From Pirellula sp. (lineage in GTDB: Bacteria; Planctomycetota; Planctomycetia; Pirellulales; Pirellulaceae), in NCBI GenBank assembly GCA_021300015.1, contig JAJTFB010000002.1, positions 1 to 64,000 of the forward strand: a stretch of DNA of 64,000 nucleotides. Direction: 5' to 3'. Position numbers and translations under genes: made by a program. Positions 17,465 to 25,355 of the stretch are shown piece after piece. The stretch's first letter is position 1. Each line of letters opens with the position of its first letter. A model generated the notes under the pieces. It saw only the letters and a program-made list of their open reading frames with translations, did no database searches and was not told the DNA's origin.

Positions 17465-18411
17465 TCGATGGCATCGGCGATCGATTCATGGACGGGTCGG
17501 ATGCGGTAGTTCAATTGATCGATGGCTCGTTGGCTTGAGTACCAGTGGTATTGCGAGGACATCGCGATGGCTGCGGAGTTGACCAAGGGTTCCTTGCCGG
17601 TGATTTTTCCGAGGCAATCACCGGCCGTTGCGGCAAGGAATTTCCCTGGTCCTCTGAGGTAGGTCCATGGTGGGCGTTTTCCGAATTGCCTTGCGATTTC
17701 CTTCCAGAGTTGGAAGTAAGTCCAGTTTTCGCCTGCCAAGACGAAGCGGGACCCAGCGGGTGTTTGTTCGATTGCGGTGAGGATGGCGGTAGCGACATCG
17801 CGGGGGTCGCAGATGCTGCAACCGCCCGATGGTGCCAGGGGAGGGGCACCGTTGCGTAGGTCTTGGATCATTCGTCCGCTGCTGGGTTTCCAGTCCCAGG
17901 GACCGAGCATGAAACCTGGGTAGACCAGGACCGCATCGAGTCCTTTGGCGATGGCTTGATGGACGCATTGCTCAGCGGCGCGTTTGGAGACGACGTAGGT
18001 GCAGGGGACTTGTCCATCCCCGGGTGTTTGTTCATCGGCTGGATTGGTTTTTGAGCCGATAGCCAGGGTGTTGACCGTCGAGACGTGGATCAAGCGGGCT
18101 TGGTGTTTTTGAGCCAATCGAATTGCGTTGAGCGTACCGGATTGGTTGGTGTGGATTCCTTCGGCGCGTTGGGTCCATCCGATATGGATGTGAGCTGCCG
18201 AGTGGATGACCGCATCGAGGGTACCGGTGAGGGCATCGAGTGAATCCCATTGGGTGATATCGGCGTCGAGTTTTTCGACATCTAGATCCTCGAGCGCTTT
18301 TGCGTTCGATGCATTTCTTGAAATGCCAACGACTTGGTAACCTCGATCGATCGCTTGTCGAGTGATGTTGTTACCGAGCAAGCCGGTCGCACCGGTGACT
18401 GCAATTCTCAT
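17434..18411 (-). CDS. NAD-dependent epimerase/reductase (extended SDR, HpnA-like)
   Basis: A 325-residue extended short-chain dehydrogenase. The Rossmann motif 'VTGATGLLGNNI' is at the N-terminus, 'AVIHSAAHIHIG' follows, and the catalytic Tyr-x-x-x-Lys is in 'CTYVVSKRAAEQ'. 'VLVYPGFMLGPWDWKPSS' resembles the substrate loop of dihydroflavonol reductase and hopanoid-associated HpnA proteins. It probably reduces or epimerises a sugar- or terpenoid-linked carbonyl with NAD(P)H; the exact substrate is unknown. It is transcribed away from the ABC exporter at 18.6 kb and runs into the HD-domain gene, with which it may form a two-gene unit. Confidence 0.8.
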   Translation of the reverse strand: MRIAVTGATGLLGNNITRQAIDRGYQVVGISRNASNAKALEDLDVEKLDADITQWDSLDALTGTLDAVIHSAAHIHIGWTQRAEGIHTNQSGTLNAIRLAQKHQARLIHVSTVNTLAIGSKTNPADEQTPGDGQVPCTYVVSKRAAEQCVHQAIAKGLDAVLVYPGFMLGPWDWKPSSGRMIQDLRNGAPPLAPSGGCSICDPRDVATAILTAIEQTPAGSRFVLAGENWTYFQLWKEIARQFGKRPPWTYLRGPGKFLAATAGDCLGKITGKEPLVNSAAIAMSSQYHWYSSQRAIDQLNYRIRPVHESIADAIDWMRNQNILT

Positions 18412-18541
18412 CGAGTTACACGCATGGAAAAGTGGCTGAGGATCGAATTACGGGACTCAAGCCGCACCCCAAGTCCCCTGATCGTAAGATCTTACCAAAG
18501 AAACCGGAAAACCAGAGGTCTCCAAGGGATTGGAATCCTGA

Positions 18542-18547
18542 TATAAT
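18542..18547 (+). promoter_or_regulatory. Candidate -10 box of the MacB-like exporter operon
   Basis: TATAAT lies about 50 bases before the ATG of the ABC ATPase, at the right place in the divergent gap with the epimerase. No convincing -35 hexamer is seen 17 bases upstream, so the element may need an activator or be a chance match. Confidence 0.35.
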
Positions 18548-18594
18548 CCGGACTCCCGGATCCTCAACTTGACCAACGACTGAACTGTTTGCGC

Positions 18595-19338
18595 ATGCCG
18601 ATCATCGAAGTTAGAAACCTGACGAAACACTTCGGTGCTGGTGAGCTGGCAGTCGAAGTACTCAAAGGGGTGAACTTGCAGATCGAAGCTGGCGAGTTTG
18701 TCGCGTTGATGGGTCCGAGCGGTTCTGGAAAAAGTACGTTGATGAACATCATCGGCGGGATCGAACCGCCGAGTTCGGGGCAGGTACTATTGGACGGCGT
18801 GGACATCGGCAAGCTTGACGACGAGCAGCGGACGTTGTTGCGTCGACGCCGAGTCGGTTTTATTTTTCAGGCGTTCAATCTCATCCCGACCCTCAATGCG
18901 ATTGAAAATGTGTCGCTTCCGTTGCAACTCGACGGGGTACCATGGAAGCAAGCGCAGGAGCGTGCTCAGATCGCGCTTCAGCGTGTGGAGATGGGGCATC
19001 GGCTCGACCATGTTCCCTCGAAGCTCTCTGGGGGTGAGCAGCAGCGTGTTGCGATCGCTCGGGCGTTGGCGATCGAACCGGTGATTCTTTTGGCCGACGA
19101 ACCGACGGGGAATCTCGACTCGCGTCAGAGCGGTCGCGTGACCGAGTTGCTCAGGGACTTGGCGATGTACTCGCGTCAGACGATCATCATGGTCACCCAC
19201 GATGCGACGGTGGCTCGAACGGCGTTTCGCCTTTTGAAGTTCAAGGACGGCAATATCGAACGGGATATTGCCCAGGAGGACTTCGAAGCCAACGCATCGG
19301 TCTTCCATGCTTCCTCTGTCCAGAACGCAACGGGTTGA
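18595..19338 (+). CDS. ABC transporter ATP-binding subunit (MacB/LolD-like)
   Basis: A 247-residue ATPase of the MacB/LolD group. Walker A is '[16 protein letters not shown]', the Q-loop '[19 protein letters not shown]', the signature '[15 protein letters not shown]', Walker B '[14 protein letters not shown]', and the switch His is in 'MVTHDATVA'. The start ATG at 18595 was preferred to a TTG two codons earlier. The permease follows 50 bases after the stop. MacB-type systems do not carry substrates across the inner membrane but use conformational force to push lipoproteins, peptides or drugs from the periplasmic side; together with the permease this gene forms such a mechanotransmission exporter. 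Confidence 0.9.
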   Translation: MPIIEVRNLTKHFGAGELAVEVLKGVNLQIEAGEFVALMGPSGSGKSTLMNIIGGIEPPSSGQVLLDGVDIGKLDDEQRTLLRRRRVGFIFQAFNLIPTLNAIENVSLPLQLDGVPWKQAQERAQIALQRVEMGHRLDHVPSKLSGGEQQRVAIARALAIEPVILLADEPTGNLDSRQSGRVTELLRDLAMYSRQTIIMVTHDATVARTAFRLLKFKDGNIERDIAQEDFEANASVFHASSVQNATG

Positions 19339-19388
19339 GCGCCCAAGTCGGGGCACTTGTGGCAAGAGGCTCTTGAGGCAAATAGGCA

Positions 19389-21962
19389 ATGGCTCTATCG
19401 AGACTTTCACTTCGAGAACTTCAAAGTCGCCCGGCGCGGTCGTTGTTGACTCTCCTGAGTATCATCATCGGTGCGGGTGCGATCGTTGCGACTTATATCG
19501 CCTCGGACAGCGCGAGGCTTGCTCAGCGCGCCATGGTTCAAAACGTAACGGGCAATGCGCAGCTTGAAATCCAAGCCGCCGGGGGGAGCTCGTTCGATAT
19601 TCGGGATGTGTTGTTCCTCAAGGAGATTCCTGGGATCTCGGTCATCTCGCCATCGGTGCGTCGGTACTCGACACTCGCGACGCTCGATGCTGAGGGTAAA
19701 CCGGATCGCAAGTTGCGGGTGCAGCTACTCGGGGTCGATTTCGATGAGGACCGCAAGGTTCGCAATGTGGATTTTATCGCTGGAAAGGATCCCTATGCGT
19801 CCCCTGAGGTCGACCTTCAAGACGAACCGAAAACCTCGGCCCTTGCGCCGGAGGTTTGGTGCGACGAAGGGCTGGCCAAATCCGCGAAGCTGTCGATTGG
19901 TCAAGAGATCAAGTTGTTGACCAAGACAGGAAACCAAACGGCAAGCATTGCTGGATTTGTCAAATCCAACACGGCTGCATCGGCTTTCCAATCGGCGGTT
20001 CTTTTAGCACCGACGCGAACGATTCAGAAATGGACGCGATCGACGAACAAACTCGATCTTGTGCAATTGATGATCAAGGATTCCGATCAGGTCGGTGCGA
20101 TCCGAGAACAGATTGCAGGGAAGTTGCCCGAGGGGGTTTACGTGCGCGAACCCCCGATGCGCAGTGAGCTTGCTAATGAGAGCACCGTAGCGATCCAGCG
20201 AGGGCTTTTGATCGCCACGATCTTCTCGCTGGTCATGGCTGGTTTTATCATCTTCAACACGTTTCAGATGAATGTTGGGGAGCGTCGTCGGCAGCTTGGG
20301 ATCCTCCGAGCTATAGGAACGACGCGCAAGCAGATACTGACGATGGTGCTGCGGGAGGCGGCGGTATTGGGGCTCGTCGGGAGCGTTCTAGGGTGTTTTC
20401 TAGGTTATCTTGGAGCCGATTTGCTGAACCAATCGACAGCGTCGCTTTTAGGGATTTCGATACCCAGCACCGGCGTCGGAATCGCACCGATCGCGATTGC
20501 GATCGGTTGTGGTTTTTTCGTTTCGTTGCTAGGTGCTTTGATACCGGCGTTGACCGCCGCGCGCGCTTCTCCCTCGGACGCTATGAAGAGTGTCCCTCAG
20601 AGTGATTCCAAAGCGCTCTGGACGGCATGGTTCCTTACCGGATGCGTCATGATCGCATTGGGTTTGTTGATCTTTTGGTTATCGACCTATGGATTCATTT
20701 CGGTACGGATGGGAACTGTCGGCATTGTGATGGTGATCCTGGGAGTGATTCTCCTGCTGCCGGCATCCTTGCCTTGGTTGACCAAGATCGCCGCGGCCCC
20801 ACTGATGGTTTGGATGCCCGTGGAAGCTTCCTTGGCCCGTCGGCAAGTCCTACGGCATCCGGGCCGCGCGGCGATGACCATCGGTATATTGCTTGTCGCC
20901 ATGGCGATGGGTTTAGGCATGGCCTTTACCATTATGGACAACATTCGGGACGTGCAGTTTTGGTACAAGCGCACGATCGTCGGGGACTTCTTCGTTCGAG
21001 CCGCGATGCCCGATATGAGTAGTGGCCATGCTGCGGACATGCCTGAGGGCTTTCCCGAAAAAGTAGCGGCTCTCGACGGGGTGCTGCTGAGCGATACGAT
21101 GCGATTCGTCAGCGCCAGGGCCGGTGAGTTAAGCGTGATTGTTATTGTCCGCGAGTTCAACTCCTCGACCCAGGACTACTTTGATTTGGTCCAAGGCCAG
21201 GAAGATCAGGTGCTTGAGGGGATTCGGCAAGGGCAGGTCGTTCTAGGGTCGGTACTTGCAGAGCGGTCGCAATTGAAAGTCGGCGATCAGATGGAGTTGG
21301 AGACCAATGAGGGGAAGATCAGTATCCCTATTGCTGGTGTAACGAACGAGTACCTAGCCGGTGGCCTTACGCTTTACATGCAGGCCCAGCAGGCCAAGCG
21401 GTTGCTCAGTGTCGACGGGACCGATGCGGTGATCGTCCGCGCCGATCCATCGAAGCGAAGCGAGGTCAAGCAAGCGTTGCTCAAGCTCGCAGACGCCGAG
21501 GGCCTCATGGTCCAATCGTTCCAAGAGATGGCCGACATGGTCGAGAACATGATCCGTGGTGTCGTCGGAGGGCTTTGGGTTGTCTTGGCGCTAGGGGCGG
21601 TGATCGCTGCGTTTGGATTGATCAATACTCTTGCGATGAACATCTTGGAACAGACCCGCGAGATAGGGATGCTACGGGTCGTGGCCATGACCCGTCAGCA
21701 GGTTCGAAAGATGATTTTGGCCCAAGCTTTGATTATGGCGATCATCGGGATCCTGCCCGGGATGGTTTTGGGAGTTGGGATGGCTGCGGCGATGAATTTG
21801 AGCACCTTGATCGTCACAGGGCATGCGGTCCGATTCCAGTGGTACCCGGGCTTTATGGTCGCGGCATTGATCGCCGAGATCGTGATCGTGGTCTTATCGG
21901 CGATGTTCCCAGCCGAGCGCGCCGCACGATTGAACCTTGCGAAAGCCATGCAGTACGAGTAA
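19389..21962 (+). CDS. ABC transporter permease with two FtsX domains
   Basis: An 857-residue permease. It has an N-terminal span (about 18-38), a large periplasmic domain, three spans (about 275-300, 325-345, 370-390) forming the first FtsX core with 'RRRQLGILRAIGTTRKQIL', then further spans near 415-480, a second periplasmic domain and a second FtsX core ending in 'REIGMLRVVAMTRQQVRKM'. Both cores carry the coupling loop that meets the ATPase. Two FtsX units in one chain mean that a single subunit may replace the homodimer of MacB; LolC/LolE and other duplicated FtsX permeases are comparable. The gene follows its ATPase by 50 bases. Substrate unknown. Confidence 0.88.
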   Translation: MALSRLSLRELQSRPARSLLTLLSIIIGAGAIVATYIASDSARLAQRAMVQNVTGNAQLEIQAAGGSSFDIRDVLFLKEIPGISVISPSVRRYSTLATLDAEGKPDRKLRVQLLGVDFDEDRKVRNVDFIAGKDPYASPEVDLQDEPKTSALAPEVWCDEGLAKSAKLSIGQEIKLLTKTGNQTASIAGFVKSNTAASAFQSAVLLAPTRTIQKWTRSTNKLDLVQLMIKDSDQVGAIREQIAGKLPEGVYVREPPMRSELANESTVAIQRGLLIATIFSLVMAGFIIFNTFQMNVGERRRQLGILRAIGTTRKQILTMVLREAAVLGLVGSVLGCFLGYLGADLLNQSTASLLGISIPSTGVGIAPIAIAIGCGFFVSLLGALIPALTAARASPSDAMKSVPQSDSKALWTAWFLTGCVMIALGLLIFWLSTYGFISVRMGTVGIVMVILGVILLLPASLPWLTKIAAAPLMVWMPVEASLARRQVLRHPGRAAMTIGILLVAMAMGLGMAFTIMDNIRDVQFWYKRTIVGDFFVRAAMPDMSSGHAADMPEGFPEKVAALDGVLLSDTMRFVSARAGELSVIVIVREFNSSTQDYFDLVQGQEDQVLEGIRQGQVVLGSVLAERSQLKVGDQMELETNEGKISIPIAGVTNEYLAGGLTLYMQAQQAKRLLSVDGTDAVIVRADPSKRSEVKQALLKLADAEGLMVQSFQEMADMVENMIRGVVGGLWVVLALGAVIAAFGLINTLAMNILEQTREIGMLRVVAMTRQQVRKMILAQALIMAIIGILPGMVLGVGMAAAMNLSTLIVTGHAVRFQWYPGFMVAALIAEIVIVVLSAMFPAERAARLNLAKAMQYE

Positions 21963-22040
21963 CTTGGGGGAGTTGGTGAGGCCTAGCGGATTATCGAAGC
22001 TAGGGCGTCTGCCCCTTTTGCTCCTTGAGGTAACAACGCG

Positions 22041-22406
22041 TTGGGCCCTGAAGCGTCGAAATTGATCCAAGTCGAGGATTTCGTTGAGATAACGACTACT
22101 TTCCCGGACGACCTTATCGCCGACGACATCGCCGAGGTTTTGGTGCGAGGGGGACTGGTGGCTTGTGCCCAAGTTTCAGGACCGGTGCAAAGCACTTATC
22201 TTTGGAAGGGTCACTGCGAGCGGACTTTCGAATATAAAGTTTGCATGAAAACAACGATCGATCGCATGCCAGCGGTCCTCGCGTTGCTACGCTCTCGGCA
22301 TCCTTATGAAGTTCCCGAGATCACCGCTCGACGCATCGATTGGGTCACGGAGGATTATGCGCGATGGTTGGTTCAATCCACCACCCCTGGGATCGACCCG
22401 ACTTGA
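22041..22406 (+). CDS. cutA: CutA1 divalent-ion tolerance protein
   Basis: A 121-residue protein matching CutA1: 'VEITTTFPDD' opens the first strand, 'LVRGGLVACAQVSGPVQSTYLWKG' contains the conserved Cys and Tyr-x-Trp-x-Gly, 'EYKVCMKT' follows, and 'RHPYEVPEI' is the typical helix-strand turn. CutA1 forms a very stable trimer resembling PII proteins and has been linked to copper tolerance, though its molecular role is unclear. The start is TTG at 22041 with AGG about ten bases upstream; no ATG lies close. It sits between two transport units and may share a transcript with the MFS gene 78 bases downstream. Confidence 0.85.
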   Translation: MGPEASKLIQVEDFVEITTTFPDDLIADDIAEVLVRGGLVACAQVSGPVQSTYLWKGHCERTFEYKVCMKTTIDRMPAVLALLRSRHPYEVPEITARRIDWVTEDYARWLVQSTTPGIDPT

Positions 22407-22484
22407 AGGGAATCGATCACTAAGAGCTCGGCGAGGGTTTCAAGCGACAAGGAAGCCAGACAAGGAAGTTAAGGCGATACGACG

Positions 22485-23711
22485 GTGGAACAAAAGCTAA
22501 CTTGGATTGAGCAACTTGAGTTGATGACGCTCTTGTTCCTACACGGCATGGCATTGGCCGCTTGGTTTGTCCCTATGGGGACGGTATTGCAGGCCTCGGG
22601 ACTAGGTGCCTGGACACCCTATGCGTTTGGGGCCTCGGCCATCGCGGCGCTTCTGTCCCCGTTGTTTTTTGGGGCGATGGCCGATCGTTCTGTGCCCCCT
22701 ATTCGAGTACTGCGTTGGGTTTGTTTCGGTTCCGGAGTGCTTTCGCTTCTTACGGCTTACGCGTTGGGGCAGGGCGCCAGTGGGTGGAACGTTTGGATGA
22801 TGATTCAATCGCAGGCGCTTTTGAGTGTCCCGACCAACAGTCTTTCGGGCTCGATTGTATTGGCTCGCGTCGCGAATTCGCATGGCCAATTCGGTGCGAT
22901 CCGAGCCATGGGAACGGCCGGTTGGATGGCCGGCTGCTGGATTGTCAGCGGACTGCACTTGGATGCCAGTCCCGGCACCTTTTTGCTTAGCGGTGTTTTA
23001 TGGTTCGTGGTGGCTGCCTACACGTTGCTCCTGCCTGCCGGAGTGATACCCATGGGTGGGACCAAACGTCTGACGTTGCGTCAACGCTTTGGCCTCGATG
23101 CGCTCAGCTTGCTCAAGGTGCATGATCACCGAGTGATCTTTGCGACCGCGGCGCTTGTGGCCATCCCATTTTCCGCTTTTTATCCCTACACTCCGAGCCA
23201 CATGAAGGATTTGGGGATGGAGCGGACCAGCGCCTGGATGTCCATCGGCCAGGTAATCGAGGTGGGGATCATGTTTACCATCGGCGGTTTCATGGTCGAT
23301 TGGAGGCTCAAGTTTGTCATTCTTTTTGGGCTTTTTTCAGGTTTGCTCCGTTATCTTTTTTATGCGATGGATTCCCAGGTCCCGTTGCTCCTAGGGGTAG
23401 CCCTGCATGGAATGGCTTTTACTTTCACCTACATTTCGACCCAAATCTACCTTGCTCGTCGTATTGCCCCCGAGTGGAGGACGCGCGCTCAGGCCCTTTT
23501 GAGTTTGCTCGTCGGGGGGGTTGGGAACCTTACTGGCTATCTCGTTACGGGCGCTTGGTTGCATTGGTGCACGGCGAATTCCACTGTGAATTGGCGGCCT
23601 TATTGGCTCGGGTTGGATCTTTTGGTGCTCGTCGTTTTGATTTACTTTGCGATCAGCTACCAGGGGGAACGGCAAGACAGCAAGCCGGAATCTTCCGGGA
23701 AGCTGTCTTGA
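22485..23711 (+). CDS. Nucleoside-type MFS transporter (NupG-like)
   Basis: A 408-residue transporter with about twelve spans, fitting the nucleoside:proton symporter branch of the major facilitator superfamily. Seen in the sequence are the N-terminal 'WFVPMGTVLQASGLGAW' and 'PLFFGAMADRSVPP' (loop 2-3 motif), 'IRAMGTAGWMAGCWIV' and 'PSHMKDLGM' in the middle. Proteins of this group take up nucleosides, but planctomycetes have many paralogues and the true substrate is uncertain. The start is GTG at 22485 with a purine-rich GGAAG stretch about 17 bases upstream. The Cys-rich exported protein begins 32 bases after its stop. Confidence 0.8.
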   Translation: MEQKLTWIEQLELMTLLFLHGMALAAWFVPMGTVLQASGLGAWTPYAFGASAIAALLSPLFFGAMADRSVPPIRVLRWVCFGSGVLSLLTAYALGQGASGWNVWMMIQSQALLSVPTNSLSGSIVLARVANSHGQFGAIRAMGTAGWMAGCWIVSGLHLDASPGTFLLSGVLWFVVAAYTLLLPAGVIPMGGTKRLTLRQRFGLDALSLLKVHDHRVIFATAALVAIPFSAFYPYTPSHMKDLGMERTSAWMSIGQVIEVGIMFTIGGFMVDWRLKFVILFGLFSGLLRYLFYAMDSQVPLLLGVALHGMAFTFTYISTQIYLARRIAPEWRTRAQALLSLLVGGVGNLTGYLVTGAWLHWCTANSTVNWRPYWLGLDLLVLVVLIYFAISYQGERQDSKPESSGKLS

Positions 23712-23743
23712 TCGCTTCGTCGTTTTTGAATAGCTTTAGAGGT

Positions 23744-24274
23744 ATGAACGGTTCGTTGGTACGATACGCACTGATTTTCGCAACGGTAATCCAGCAGATC
23801 GCAGGGGCTGGCTCCTGCTGTTGTTTTGCCAACGCGTTGATGGGCTGTGCGTCTGAGCATTCGGTCGTCCATTCGATAGAACCCCAGAGAGCAGGTCCCA
23901 AGTCCTTTTGCAGCAAGTGCAAGGTTAAGGCTCGAGACGCGGGGACCCACGAAAGCAAGGCCCACGAAAGCAAGGCCCGAGAAAACAAGGCTGTGGATTC
24001 AGGGGGGCATTGCGGCCAAGAGGTCCATTCGAAGGGTTGCAGTTGTCGGCTGGTCGCTCAGCAGACGTTTGTTTCGACGGAACGTTGGGAGCTTAAGTCC
24101 ACGTCTCAGGGGCTTTGTAGCGGGTTTTTGTCCCTAGGTTTTCAGATCCCATCCTCATGGGAGGATTTGGCTTACCGGCTTTCGATCTTAAGCGGTGGGC
24201 TCTTTTTTGCAGGCCAGCTTGCGCCTGCGCCGATGTTGTATCGGCTCTCTTGGCTCAGCGTTTGGATGATTTGA
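23744..24274 (+). CDS. Small Cys- and His-rich exported or membrane protein
   Basis: A 176-residue protein I cannot assign to a family. It opens with a hydrophobic stretch and a Cys cluster ('GAGSCCCFANALMGC'), then has scattered His and Cys, a Lys/His/Glu-rich linker with three 15-base repeats (23946-23990) encoding HESKA-like pentapeptides, another Cys group ('KGCSCR'), and a hydrophobic C-terminal region. Cys and His content of this kind suggests metal or redox chemistry at the envelope, and the following genes encode metal-efflux-like parts. Several later planctomycete and proteobacterial efflux loci start with small Cys-rich proteins, so a chaperone or sensor role is an inference. Start ATG 23744 has AGAGG directly upstream. 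Confidence 0.6.
   Translation: MNGSLVRYALIFATVIQQIAGAGSCCCFANALMGCASEHSVVHSIEPQRAGPKSFCSKCKVKARDAGTHESKAHESKARENKAVDSGGHCGQEVHSKGCSCRLVAQQTFVSTERWELKSTSQGLCSGFLSLGFQIPSSWEDLAYRLSILSGGLFFAGQLAPAPMLYRLSWLSVWMI
23946..23990 (+). repeat. Three 15-base tandem repeats encoding a charged linker
   Basis: The units cccacgaaagcaagg, the same again, and cccgagaaaacaagg stand head to tail inside the Cys/His-rich protein and encode HESKA, HESKA and RENKA. The number of repeats probably varies between strains by slippage. Confidence 0.85.
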
Positions 24275-24493
24275 TTCCGCTGATTTAGTTCGGGGCAATT
24301 CTCTGCTGTCCGATCTCAATCCCTAGCTCTGCTTGCGTTTGCGTTTCGCAACCGCCTGCAGACTTCTTGTTGCCCTGCGGTCTTTTCATTTTTACCGAGT
24401 GGCTCGTACGCTTCGGCAGATCCTTCGATCGGTGCTCGCGTTGTACTACGACCCAATCAATTCAGAACCAATTAAAAACCTTTGAGGTGTGTG
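24275..24493. other. Intergenic gap before the metal-binding lipoprotein
   Basis: About 220 bases without a gene. It is pyrimidine-rich on the plus strand and becomes AT-rich near the lipoprotein start, with GAGG just before the ATG at 24494. A promoter for the efflux genes could lie here, but I see no consensus boxes. Confidence 0.4.
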
Positions 24494-25351
24494 ATGGGAA
24501 ATTCAATAGTTCTAAAGCGTCGACTGAGCGTAGCGTTGGGGATCTTTTTGATCAGCTCCGGCTGTAGCCCCAAACCACAGACTGGGGAAAAAGACAATCT
24601 GTCCCTTAATAAAATGTCCGAAACCAAGGGCTCGGCCGAGCTGGATTCGCATCAGCATGTCGAGGGGCAACACGGAGGGACGATCGTTTCGCTCGGGGCC
24701 GATAGCTACCACGCCGAAGCGATTCTCGAGACGAATGGAACCTTGAGGTTATTCATGCTCGGAAGAGATGAAACGAGGGTCCAGGAGGTCGACTTGCAAA
24801 CGATCAAGGCGTATGCCAAGCAGGCCGAGGACCTCGATGTGAAGAACCTTGAGCTTATGCCCGAGCCGCAGCCGGGGGACAGTGCAGGCAAGACCTCGCA
24901 ATTCGTTACGTCCATACCAGCGGAGTTGCTCGGACGATCGATTCGCATCACGATCCCCAACTTGGTAATCTCGGGGGAGCGGTTCCGGGTCGCATTGGAT
25001 CTCAAGGGCGATGATGCGCACGAACCGATGGGAAAACCGGTCGCTTTGGGCGAGGAGGAAACCTTGTATTTGACACCGGGTGGCAAGTACACCGCTGAAG
25101 ACATTGCGGCCAACGGCAAGACGATTCCAACGGTGAAATTCAAAGGGATTCGTTCGAATCATGACGACAAGCCCGTGAAGGGCGATAGGATCTGCCCGAT
25201 CTCGAAGACCAAGGCCAATGATCAATTCCTTTGGGTGATCGATGGCAAGTCCTATACCTTTTGCTGCCCTCCATGCATCGATGAGTACGTTCGGGCGGCG
25301 AAAGAGCAACCCGATTCGCTTCTGGCACCAGAGACATTCATCAAGGAGTAG
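24494..25351 (+). CDS. Metal-binding lipoprotein with YHS/TRASH-like C-terminus
   Basis: A 285-residue lipoprotein: a basic start, a hydrophobic stretch and the lipobox 'LISSGC' with the Cys near residue 22. Next comes a His-rich segment ('HQHVEGQHGG') and a beta-rich domain of a kind often found beside heavy-metal RND pumps. The C-terminus has 'CPISKTKAND' followed by 'GKSYTFCCPPCIDEYV', a Cys pattern like that of YHS and TRASH metal-binding domains, which bind copper or other soft metals. It is thus a likely periplasmic metal buffer or sensor for the pump encoded by the next two genes, only five bases away. ATG 24494 was chosen over the TTG at 24482; GAGG precedes it. Confidence 0.72.
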   Translation: MGNSIVLKRRLSVALGIFLISSGCSPKPQTGEKDNLSLNKMSETKGSAELDSHQHVEGQHGGTIVSLGADSYHAEAILETNGTLRLFMLGRDETRVQEVDLQTIKAYAKQAEDLDVKNLELMPEPQPGDSAGKTSQFVTSIPAELLGRSIRITIPNLVISGERFRVALDLKGDDAHEPMGKPVALGEEETLYLTPGGKYTAEDIAANGKTIPTVKFKGIRSNHDDKPVKGDRICPISKTKANDQFLWVIDGKSYTFCCPPCIDEYVRAAKEQPDSLLAPETFIKE

Positions 25352-25355
25352 CGCC

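Noticed and set aside
23946-23990. Regular repeats that could suggest a CRISPR array
   Set aside because: Units are only 15 bases, contiguous without spacers and in frame with a protein.
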